Positions 54,487 to 64,000 of a stretch of DNA of 64,000 nucleotides are shown here, one piece after another. How positions within the stretch are numbered: the first letter of the stretch is position 1; each line of letters opens with the position of its first letter. The notes under the pieces were generated by a model. It saw nothing but the letters and a program-made list of their open reading frames with translations. It was not told the DNA's origin and made no database searches. The translations under genes and the position numbers were made by a program. Source of the stretch: Diphasiastrum complanatum (taxonomy: Eukaryota > Streptophyta > Lycopodiopsida > Lycopodiales > Lycopodiaceae); contig CM055099.1 in NCBI GenBank assembly GCA_029204225.1, forward strand, positions 58,353,982 to 58,417,981, written 5' to 3'.

Positions 54487-55577
54487 ACATGATCCAACCC
54501 GAAGGATACGTTCTAGAAGGCATGAAGAATCATGTCTATAAACTCCACAAAGCACTATACGGCTTGAAACAGTCTGCCAGAGCTTGCTTTTAGAGGATCA
54601 ACACATTTCTCATTAAACAAGGATTTAAACCAAGCACTGTTGATTGCAACGTTTATTCACGGTCAGTGCAGCAATCCTTCATTATTATCACCTTGTACAT
54701 TGATGATACGTTGCTCTTCAACAACAATACCAAAATGGTCAAGGATGCAAAGTAGATGTTGTTCTCAAAATTTGACATGACTGATCTAGACGAAGCTCAC
54801 TTCTGTCTTGGAACTCAAATCCACAAAGACAACACAAATCGACTGATTTACATCACTCAACAAAGGTATCTTCACAATGTTCTTAACATATACAATTTGA
54901 TGAATAGTAAATTAGCTCACTAACCAATGGATCCAAGTCTGCATCTGGCAAAGGACCAATGTCCCCAGACCAAGATGAGAGAATATCCGTATCGATCGAT
55001 ACTTGGATCTCTCATGTACTCAATGGTCTATACAAGACCAGATATCTCTTTTGTTGTTAGCTCACTCAGCCAATACATGGCTAATCCTAGAATTACCCAT
55101 TGGAAGGCTCTTATACGAGTCATGAGATATATTCGAGCTACCGTGGACCAGTGCATCTACTATGGAGATGTCAGCAACGACAATCCTCATCAGCTCAATG
55201 GTTATTCTGATGCAAGCTGGGGAGGAGATGCAGACAATCGTAAGTCCACATCTGGATTTACATTCTTCTTCAATGGCGGTCCTATTTCATGGAACAATCG
55301 TAAGCAAACCTCTATCGCACTTTCTTCTACTGAAGCAAAATATATTGCTGCTTCTCAATCTATTAAGGAAGCGTTTTGGTTGAGAAATTTGCTGTCAGAC
55401 ATCGATCTATATCGGTATAGCCCTACAATTTTGTTTTATGATAACCAAAGTGCTATTGCCTTATCGGCCAATCCTAGATTTCATTCTAGGAGTAAGCACA
55501 TTGAGATCAGATATCACTACATCAGGGGCAAGGTTTTTGACAGGGAGGTAAGCTTAACGTACTGTAGATCATATTTG
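54487..55577 (+). pseudogene. Copia D, 3' half: RT and RNase H
   Basis: It starts mid-RT at MIQPEGYVLEGMKNHVYKLHKALYGLKQS directly after F2. The YIDD region at about 54700 follows with stops, then a 218-codon frame (54927-55583) has YRSILGSLMYSMVYTRPDISF, LNGYSDASWGGDADNRKSTSG, SIALSSTEAKYIAASQ and FYDNQSAIALSANP. The expected last codons and polypurine tract are missing; the frame runs straight into the LTR. It continues the reading of 33049-34948 if the segment between is inverted. Confidence 0.9.
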
Positions 55578-55990
55578 TGTTAATATTGCTATGCTTGTTC
55601 TTCATTTTGTCTAGTCTTTCTAGTTTCTCTTTCTAGTAATAGATGATTAACTTTTAGTCTTGTCTTTAACGACTAATTATTAGTCAAACACAATCTAGCT
55701 CTTCGCGAATCATTCGCGACAGATAATTTGTCTTGCAATTTGCGACAAATTATTCATTTAGCGCTTCATCCATTAACTGTTTGGCTACATAATCTAGAAT
55801 GACTATGATTTCTATCACTAAAGTCCTCTTCATTCTGATAGGCATAGTCATGCTTATGGAGAGAGTCAAATAATTCATTCCGCTGCGCACGAACATTTTT
55901 TGTTTGAGTTCGCTTCTCGTTTGTTTCTTGTTCGAGTTCATTTTTCGTTCGTGTTCGTCATTTTTTATCCTCCTCTCTCTCTCTCCAACA
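55578..55990 (+). repeat. 3' LTR of copia D
   Basis: From tgttaatattgctatg to ctctctctccaaca. It matches the reverse complement of 34949-35365. It includes the inverted repeat ttcgcgaatcattcgcg near 55703-55719. The left edge is set by similarity and may be a deletion point. Confidence 0.8.
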
Positions 55991-56851
55991 TCCCTATGGT
56001 CCCAGAGCTAGTTAAAAAGTCAAGGACTGAGCCTCCGACCTATGGTGAGCTAGTCAAGTAGTCACAAGTCATGAGCTAGTTGTGGAGCTCGAGTCATGGC
56101 CTAGTGAGGAGTCAAGTTGATTATGCCGCCAGGACGGCTCCCGGGACCCATGTCTGGGAGCCAGACTGATTCCACCAAGCTTGTCAGGCTTAATCAACAA
56201 AATAAAAACTAAGTCCAAAAAAGTGTGCTTTACCAGAAAGCACTATATTCCAGGACAGAGGGGGTGCCCCGAATCACACGAGAACTATAGGGGGAGTCCG
56301 GCGCAGACAGAAACTTGGGCAGCTCAACCAGCGCCAGGAATCCAATTGCCAGATCTCAGCTCCCTCTACCAGCACGAGCCACGCACAATGCCCAGCACGT
56401 GTTGGTGTCCCCAAGACCACTCAGTCTATGTATGAATGTAACCTCTTCCAAATTTAATAAAGTTGATCCTTGGGGATGATTACCATTTCGGTTTCGCCTC
56501 CGGGATCGGTCCAAGTGGAAGGACCCTTACTACAACCTTTTGGCATCGCTGGCGCCTAAGGGTCCATGTCACCGACGTGTGGCTTGCTACTATGCCATTT
56601 GGTTAGTTTGGCAACCACTATACCTTGAGTTTCATGTGTGGCTTGTCTTTGCCTTTGGTTACCTTTTGTGGACGGATTCTGAGTTGGCTTTCGGGTTGGT
56701 TGAGATTCCAGTTTCCTTAAGTCTGAAGGGTTAAGCTTGTTACGTTCCTAAGTTGGCTTTTACATAAGTGCATGATGGATGAATGTTAGACTTAAGTGCG
56801 TGTTGGGAAAACTGCTCAAGTCCCAGCACCCTTTGAGGCATCGGCGCAACA
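55991..56851 (+). repeat. C-type gypsy LTR, 5'-truncated
   Basis: Reverse complement of 3073-3930 with about 10 percent visible divergence, from tccctatggtcccagagc to ggcgcaaca. Roughly the first 65 bp of the LTR are missing where it meets the D LTR. No internal gypsy sequence is attached, so it is a solo or truncated LTR of gypsy C's family on the opposite strand. Confidence 0.85.
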
Positions 56852-56995
56852 TTAAGTTAGATGCATTTTTTTTAATATTTAGCTTAAAAAGATTAAAATT
56901 AAAAAATTTGGACAGGGTGTCTTTTTGGATTTTTGGCACTTTTTTCTCTTTCTAACTTAATTGCGAGGGTAGGATTAGGGATGTGCGAGGGTAGG

Positions 56996-58094
56996 TGTAG
57001 CGTAGGCATCCCAAAGGGAGCCGGGAACCACGACTTAGCTTCCCAACCTTCAACTCTTGCAATCCAAACCCACTTGACATACAAGCAGCCAACTCGCCGA
57101 CAATGATCAGACTTAACCAACTGGAAGTTCAGAAACCAACATTGAGATCCTATCTGGCGCCATGCCAAATCGGGGGTCCCGATGTGGGTGACTTCACTCC
57201 AAGCAAGCCGCCCAACATACATCACACTTAACCAACTCGAAGCTTTATTACAAACGAATAACATCCATTCCAAGCAAGCGGTCTGACATACATCAGACTT
57301 AATCAACTAAAAGCTTCGTCACGAGCGCTGGAAGCCAACCTGGCGCCACGCCAGACTGAACAGCCATAAACAGGTAACTTCCACCCAAGCAAGCCATCCA
57401 ACTCAGCCGACAGGTTAGAGCCCGTTCCCCAAGAGCTTAACCCATTCACGTTCATGCAAGGAACACTCAGAACCACAAGCCGCGACAGATATGGAGACAA
57501 CCAGTTCCTGGACCAAATGGTCTCCACAGCATACCGCTGGCGCCACAGACCAAATGGTCCCGGCGGCATACCGGTGGCATTCCGGGATACGACCCTCAGC
57601 TATGTGCCAAATTAAAAAAAGTTTGAAGCGGCCTTACAACTGGCGCTTTTACCGAACATTGAAACCCAGAAGGTAATCAAAGTCAGTTTGAGAAAAATCT
57701 CACGTTATTGATAAATCTGAGAAAGTTACATTTCAAGTGTGTGACCGACCCTAGTCTCCGGGCTGGCATGCCAAGGTGAGTGCCTAGACAACATTCCAGC
57801 AAGGGAGGCTGAGACTTGGTTGGAGCTCGCCCTGAGTCGCAACCCACACTCTCCTATAGTATTGGTGGAATTCGCCACCTCCCCCCATACCAAGTACTCT
57901 ATCCAGGCTGGTAAAGCACATTTTCTCTCTCTAGAAAGTCATTTTATCTCTCTAAAATTTATTGATCTCCAGGTTTCCTTTAATCATGCCTAGATCGTGT
58001 GAGGTGATTGCACATCGATCTGAGCTCTCTGGACTTCGCTAGAACTGATCAAAGATTTTCAGCCATAGGAACTTGGCGTCGACTGGATTCTGGT
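56996..58094 (-). repeat. B-type gypsy LTR, partial
   Basis: Same orientation as 1448-2575 and very similar (tgtagcgtaggcatcccaaagg.. to ..aacttggcgtcgactggattctgg). It lacks the GC-rich distal repeats of 2575-2769. No primer-binding site is to its left, so it is a 3' or solo LTR fragment. 56852-56995 between the two gypsy LTRs is AT-rich and unassigned. Confidence 0.8.
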
Positions 58095-59622
58095 TACAGT
58101 GGTGCTAGCTTGAAGCTACACAAATTTGGCAGTCACGAGTGATGGAAGTGCGAGGTGGTACCAGTTGGAAGCCATTGGGCAAGATAGCGAGGACGAACTG
58201 TGTGTGGGACACATGGAGGATGAAGAACAGGTCAATAATCACACTTTGGATGCTCTTGGAGGGTAGTAAGTGTGATGATTTTGCGGTTTTGCAGTTGGTA
58301 GGTCGATTTTGATCAAGTCAAATTAGTTGTGGAGTAGTGTATTAGGTTTGTCATCGAGGAGATACACTTCAACTGCCTATTCTGGGTAAGTCAATCAGTT
58401 GCCTCACAGTCAAAACAGAATAAATTCTCTTTTATTTTAGAAAACAATTGCGTTTATATTCTTGAAATATTGTGTATTGAAATCTTTTTGATTAATTTAA
58501 TGTTTTTAAATTTGTTAGTATTAAAAAAATATATTTAGTAGTTTTTTAATGATTTGAAATTAAGAATTTCAAATATTCTAAAAATTTTAATATTAATAAT
58601 CATTAGCAAAATTAAAACTGCAACGAATTGTCAAGTTTTTAATATTCTAATATTTCGTTGTGTTTTTGTAATTTTTTTTTTGAAAATAATTTGATTTGCA
58701 ATTATTTAATGTTTAAATATTCAATGAACACACATAGGTATTTAGAATATAAGTAAAGATTTAAATACTGACTAAAATTTAAAAAATATTGATTGAAATT
58801 TTTGTCATAATTTAAAAAATATTTTACTTGATACAAGAATTGTAATTTAAAAAACTTTTAAAATTCAAAAAAAAAATTGTTTTGATTAAGCAAAAAGATT
58901 TTTTTTAGTTATTCTAGTAGTTGTGTGTCTAATGATTTTATTTTGAATAGTATTATTATTTCACATAAGCTAATTTGTAGTTATTAATCAAAATCTATTA
59001 ACAAAATTTTAGTAGCTTGATAAATTTTCTTGCAAATTACAACATTTTTTTAGCATTAAAATATCTTTATTTGAAGCATTTTAAATATGGGTATTTTTTA
59101 AAAAATTTAAGAAAATCGAAAAAGAAAAAAAAAATGGGTCTCCATGTCATTTTATTTTTTTTGGTCATCGTGTTACATATCTATCTCTAAATAACTCTAA
59201 ATTGAAACAAATATGAGAGACATGTGTCTATGGCCATATAATACTTTTTGAAGTAGACAACCCAAAAAAATATTGTTAAAATCATGGTGTTACACACTCC
59301 AATATGATACTTCCAGTTTTGTTAATTTTTATCAACATTTAAATGGAAAACTTTGGATGCACGTATCTATCTCTATAGTCCTCAAAATTCAATTTTTTCT
59401 TATAGGCCTATGTTTGTAATCATATAGGATATTTAAGAGCATACATGCAAACAATTAAATGTAAAATTCACAATAATGTAAATTTTTTGATAAATATAGA
59501 TGCATATATGAATAACACACATGTGAAAGGATTTGATGTGATTCATCATAATTTATAAGATACAATTTTTTGAGTAAGTGCTTGAAATGCACACTTTTCT
59601 GTGCATTTTGTGACGACTCTAG
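58095..59622. other. Very AT-rich DNA, no recognised feature
   Basis: 58400-59600 is dominated by A/T runs with no reading frame. It could be an old, unidentifiable element. Confidence 0.5.
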
Positions 59623-60360
59623 TGTTAATGATCAATCTATGCCTATGGCAGAACAGAGAGTGAGAAAAGAAAAGAAGAAGAAGAATTACTACTAAAACTT
59701 GAACTAATTCAAGTAATAAATTGCTCTTTTCTTAACTTATTAGTGAACTAATCTACTAATCTATTTATAGTTGTTGATGGCACAGCCCCAATAGACCACC
59801 TGCCAGATGGGATATGTTAGACGGTCTTTGAAACCTTTGACATTGTCTCAACAATGTGAGTAAAATTTTAGAGTGAGTGGTTAACATTACATAATGATTT
59901 AAAGAATGAAATCCAATAGTCCTCTTTAATATGAACTCATAAAAATTGAGGTATTAAATTGAGCATACTGCTAAACTTAGAATGATTGTCGAATGATAAC
60001 GCTTTAGTAAATATATTTGCTATCATGGGCTTTGTTCAACAAAAAAATTAGAATAATCTCCCTTTTGAGTGCTTTGTCTCTGACAAAATGATACTTTATC
60101 TCGATGTGCTTGCTCCGGGAACGATACCTAGGATTGATAGATAGAGCAACCGAACCATCGGCTTTGTACTTGTTTCAATAAACCCATTTATAGAAAATGA
60201 TATTCTTATCAACTAGCCAGTCTGTAATAGTCCATGTTTGTTTTTTCAAAAGAGATTGATAATCTTTGTCATTGCTGATTTCCATTGCTTTGCATCTAGA
60301 CTAAAAATTGCTTCCGAATAATCGACTGGCTCCTTGACAAAATAACAAGTGGCTATGGCG
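59623..60360 (-). mobile_element. Copia J relic: 3' LTR and internally deleted pol
   Basis: Minus strand. An LTR-like block at 59623-59918 ends ..GATCATTAACA in the minus direction and has a TATA candidate (ctataaatag near 59760-59770). It adjoins a purine run (aaagaggac) and the terminal copia pol words FTKALSFDNHSKF. SKHIEIKYHFVRDKALKRE follows. That RNase H end is fused straight to RT-start words (ADGSVA, KNIIF-KWVY), so most of RT is deleted. The LTR start reads TATTGG where TGTTGG is expected. Confidence 0.65.
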
Positions 60361-61139
60361 TTGTCGATAAATCTTCAAAGAATTGGCTTATTTGGCTGCT
60401 ACTTATATGGGGTGTCGAGTTGTATTCCGAATCGTTGATTGGAGTAGAGTCGAGATTCGAGCTTCATGAAATATCAGGTGTTGATTTGACATTTGTAGCT
60501 TTTTCCGTTCCCATAAGATTGACAAATCTTTTTTAATTCATGAACATAGTTTTACATTATAACTAGTGCATGAAAGACTTGAAACATTCAAAAAAAGTAT
60601 AGATAATATATGAAAACATTCTTCTATATTAGATATCATTTTTGTGCATAGATAAACATTTCTACCTCAAATTTGTCTATTGGAAGAATTTTTTTGGGAA
60701 GTGAAATCATAAAGAAAAAAAGAGAGCCTTGGCCCTTCACCTTAGGTAAGTCATGTAATAGCTCTTAAGTATAACACACATGTTTTTTTTTTTTACTCAA
60801 ATGGTTTTATAAGGTGTTTAATAAGTTTGTCACCATAGGATCCTAGAGTTCCTTCAGCAACAAATATTTGTGGCACACAAGGTTATAAGGTATAATAAGG
60901 CAAAGGCCTTACTAATGAATTGTTTAATTTCAACTATGAAGCACTTGACAAGAAGATATTCTCTAAAATGCAATTATATAACCATTATATTTAACAAGTA
61001 CTATATGTAAACTTAAGTCAATACGCATATGAGTCTTTTTTTCTCAAAATTATATATAAATTAAGTAATTGTGTATAGTATCCACAATAATTACAATGTT
61101 CTACATGGCTAGATTTGCCAAATTTGGCTATTTTTCACA
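60361..61139 (-). repeat. Probable 3' LTR region of copia I
   Basis: The right edge is clear: plus strand ..ggctatttttcaca (61126-61139) followed by ctccccctca, the complement of a polypurine tract. The minus-strand LTR therefore starts TGTGAAAAATAGCC. The left edge could not be found; some of the interval may be unrelated AT-rich DNA. Confidence 0.5.
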
Positions 61140-62233
61140 CTCCCCCTCAAATGTAGCCTTGGAAACAATAATGTATCTATCTACAAATCTAAGACCTGAT
61201 CTTAACATCATAAATGAACCATATTCAGGTTTAGAAGATGACTAATGAGCCCCCAAAGATGATGACATGGCCTATCACCATATCCAAGATAGAGCTTCTT
61301 TGATCTTGATCTCCTCCAAGATGAATTGAAGAGTCTTGATTCTTCCTTGCACCTTTGCACTTGATTTCTTCCATGTTGAGCAAAGATGTATGAACTTGAA
61401 ACTTGCTCCTCCTTGATCTTGATGCTTCTCTTTGAAGGAAATCTGATGTCTCCATGTCTTGTGAAAATCACATTGATCAAGATCACAAAACATGTACTTG
61501 CTACTATTACCAAGATTTATCATGCTAAAATGACTAGTCCACAAACCATCAACAGTAAGCATGATTTTCCTAATCTTGTAATTACAAGTGACCTTGGAAT
61601 TCATGAGGCTACATATTTGCTTATGGATATAAGTGTCCTTCAAGGATGTCACTTATTCTCATAAGAAGCTTACAATTTGCCTCTCCAAAAGAAAAAACAC
61701 ATTTTTTAAATCAATGAGTGATTAACTCATTCTTGCTCTTCCTAAATCTGAGAGCAATCATTTAATCAAACAACCAATTTACTCTTGGTTCATAACAATT
61801 TTTAGATCACTAAGACATAAAAACTTGTTCTCAAATGAGTCATTACACATCTTATCTTCAACTTCCTTCTTGATGAAGCCCTCAAGTTGCCTCATGTAGT
61901 TCTCATAGCATACCTCGGCTTGCCTCATGTAGATCTCATAGCAAAATGGTTCATCAAGCATTGAAGTAAGAAAAGTGTTGAAAGTGAATGGTTGAGAATC
62001 TTCCCCTTGATTACCTTTGCCAAGATAAATGAGCCTTGAAGGCTCGGTCCTTGCCTTTGTGGATCTTCTTGGATCACTTGATCTTTGAGGTGGATTCTCA
62101 AGATCTCCATCAATCTGTTGCTCCTCCTCAACCCTTGCAAGGTCATTGACACCAAGGTTGTTGATTTCACTTTCATTCACACAAGATACTAGATGGATCC
62201 AAGCATCTCTTGTATAAACATCTAAGAATGTTT
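61140..62233 (-). pseudogene. Copia I internal remnant
   Basis: Frame 61779-62180 has SSDPRRSTKARTEPSRLIYLGKG and FTFNTFLTSMLDEPFCYE. This is homologous to the integrase-RT linker of F (AKPSRLTYDEKGKQV..FLTSFDEP). Between it and the polypurine tract at 61140-61149 no RT or RNase H is found (61208-61664 has only unrecognised short frames), so the element lost its RT. F4 is inserted at 62234. Confidence 0.65.
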
Positions 62234-62880
62234 TGTGAAAATTGTCAACATTTCCTTGTCTAGTTTTAGGCCAAAATTGCTAAAAATGGCACATAGTTTA
62301 GGATCTGACTTTTCACACGTGTGAAACAGGTCTAGATATTTTTAGTAAGTGTATTTTTTCAGTATGAAGAAGTGTCAAACTTCAAGACCTTCGAAATGAG
62401 TCCATTTTCATGTATTTTGGACATATATGCCAATTTTACCTATATAGGGCATATTTTAGGTAAGGAGGGTCTAGAGAGAGGAGAGAGAGTCATCTCTCTC
62501 AGCTATATATAGCAGGTAGGCCGTGGAGAAACAGGTTGGAGCAGATCCATTGTATTCATTTGCTTAATGAGAGATTTTTCTATTGGGTTCTCCTTCCATT
62601 GTTGGCATTGTGTAGTGATTGAGTTCAAGCTTTGTGTGTATGATCTTAGGTGCTTTCCAAAAGTGGTAGGCTGATGTATTATGGACTGTATAATGCTATT
62701 TTGGGCCGCACTTGATGTTTATGGAAGTTTCCATTTGTGATAAATGCTTTTTGATCAAGTTCTTTGCATTCTAGGTAGCATAGAATGTGTTGCCAATTCC
62801 TAGCTTATGTAGTTTGGAGTGCAAGCATTCAAGCCAATGATCTTGGAGTTTAGATCCACTTAGGATCTGTATTTTTCACA
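62234..62880 (+). repeat. 5' LTR of copia F4 (chimeric)
   Basis: TGTGAAAATTGTC..GTATTTTTCACA. It has a strong TATA box ctatatatag near 62503-62512 and a 16-bp perfect palindrome, TTTCACACGTGTGAAA, near 62311-62326. From about 62634 to the end I see no differences from F2 54240-54486. Before that, differences occur every few bases. Confidence 0.93.
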
Positions 62881-63096
62881 TGGTATCAGAGCTGGTTGGC
62901 TTCTATTCATAGTAAGTATTCCATTTTTGGTGATATTTGGATGTTTGATCGAGTTCTAGCATGATTTTGCATTGCTTTGTTGATCAAATCATACTAACCT
63001 TTGTTTTGTGAGTTGAACTTGTGGATCAAAAGCATATTTCAGGTCTATTGAAGATCAGAGGCTGAAAAGAAACTATTTTGGATCAGATCATAACAC

Positions 63097-63372
63097 CTAA
63101 TCATTTGTTGATTGTGAGGCTTGTGCATATTCAATACTAACAATGTTCTTTTCAATCCTATTGTTGACAATCTCCATTCTTGGATGAACACTCTCCTTAA
63201 GTGGATGAAACTTCTCCTTAAGTGGATGACAAATGCTCTTTTGAGTGAGTTGCAATTCTCCTAAAGGCTGAGCAAAGCTCCCATTTGGATGAAAGATCCC
63301 CTTTTTTGGGTGAACATATTGTAAGCTCCATTGTGAAGAGCATATTGTAAAGATTGTCATCAATTTTGGCAT
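63097..63372 (-). other. Antisense small ORF in the copia F4 leader (91 aa)
   Basis: Same antisense frame as in F1 and F3, extended by four residues at its C-terminus (QASQSTND). No domain recognised; coding status unproven. Confidence 0.35.
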
Positions 63373-64000
63373 AAATTTTGGTGTACTTTGTTGAGCATGT
63401 AAGTAACTCTCCTTATGTAATTTGATTGGAGCATTTGCTGGAAGGTGTTAACCATTATGCAAGTGTGTTTTCAGGTTCTTAACAGGTTGAGGAACATTCT
63501 CATGTGAAGTGATCTTAGATCTACATCTAAACACCAAATTTTGACAAGATAGTGAAGCTAGTCTTGTGATTCACTAAGTGTGCTCATTCATTCACCTCTA
63601 AATCTTGTATTTATCACTTGCTGGAGTTTATAAACTTTTAGAAGTGTGGTTTACATGTGGTTTTACAGGTTGAATCAATATCTTAGTGTGGTGATCATAT
63701 GTTGATCAAGTTTGTTCATTACTAGGTAATTTTGGCATCCTAGTTTTGGGTATTTTCTAAGAATGCAAGTAACTCTTCACACCATAACTTGATTTGGTCA
63801 CTTGCTGGAAAGTTTGAGAGCTTAAGCAAGAGTGTGTTCAGGTTGGTTTGAGTTTGTAATCCATTCTTAGTGTGTGCAAAGTGTTGCATGTGTTTCAATC
63901 TTCCTTTCTATGCTTGAAAGCCAAATAGTTTCAAGATAGAGGTCATTTAGGGTTCTAAATCTTTTAAGATCTTATCCTTCTTCATTTATTGAGAGAAAGG

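Larger units (their letters stand above)
62234..64000 (+). mobile_element. Copia F4: 5' LTR and leader, runs off the window
   Basis: Plus-strand F-family element. It has a 647-bp LTR at 62234-62880, then primer-binding site TGGTATCAGAGC (62881-62892) and 1.1 kb of leader nearly identical to that of F1. It reaches the window edge before gag starts. The U3 half of the LTR is clearly diverged from F1-F3, while the last 247 bp and the leader are not. Confidence 0.95.

Overview
This window is nuclear DNA of a land plant with a large, repeat-dominated genome, possibly a fern, lycophyte or gymnosperm (I cannot narrow it further). The evidence is plant-type Ty1/copia and Ty3/gypsy retrotransposons with initiator-Met-tRNA primer-binding sites (the TGGTATCAGAGC type), TG..CA long terminal repeats (LTRs) and 5-bp target-site duplications (TSDs). 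No convincing host gene, tRNA or rRNA gene was found. Element letters used below are my own labels.

Layout. 1-9547: nested minus-strand gypsy elements. Gypsy A (gag start plus 5' LTR 8809-9547) is interrupted by gypsy C (3073-8327, complete with TSD, encoding only gag and protease) and by gypsy B (5' LTR 1448-2769, leader running off the left edge). 9548-13030: an old gypsy pol relic (K) carrying a copia gag scrap and an oppositely oriented open frame. 13785-14804: a 1-kb foldback element made of nested palindromes. 15284-20640: AT-rich, unrecognised retroelement-like DNA with a gag-like ORF and tandem duplications. 20640-29600: an E-type LTR, a copia integrase relic, simple repeats and long featureless stretches. 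30480-31725: a second unrecognised broken ORF series (H).

31726-55990: a cluster of copia elements. F1 (35706-42136, minus) is intact, with 655-bp LTRs, TSD ATGCA and a 1317-aa gag-pol; it sits inside the zinc-knuckle codons of copia G. F2 (49416-54486, plus) keeps a complete gag-pol ORF but lacks its 5' LTR. F3 (31726-33048, minus) is only a 5' LTR and leader. Copia D occurs in two halves of opposite orientation, and degenerate copies of E, G and D2 fill the space between. F2 and F3 are complementary pieces with matching flanks, so they look like one element, inserted in one D element, that was later split by an inversion of 31726-49415.

55991-64000: fragments of C-type and B-type gypsy LTRs, an AT-rich stretch, copia relics J and I, and the 5' end of another F element (F4), whose LTR looks chimeric.

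Functionally the window is a record of nested retrotransposition. F1 appears structurally complete and very young. F2 encodes a near-identical polyprotein. Gypsy C has an intact gag-protease frame but no reverse transcriptase or integrase, so it would depend on another element. All identities come from reading motifs and comparing repeats by eye; no searches were run.
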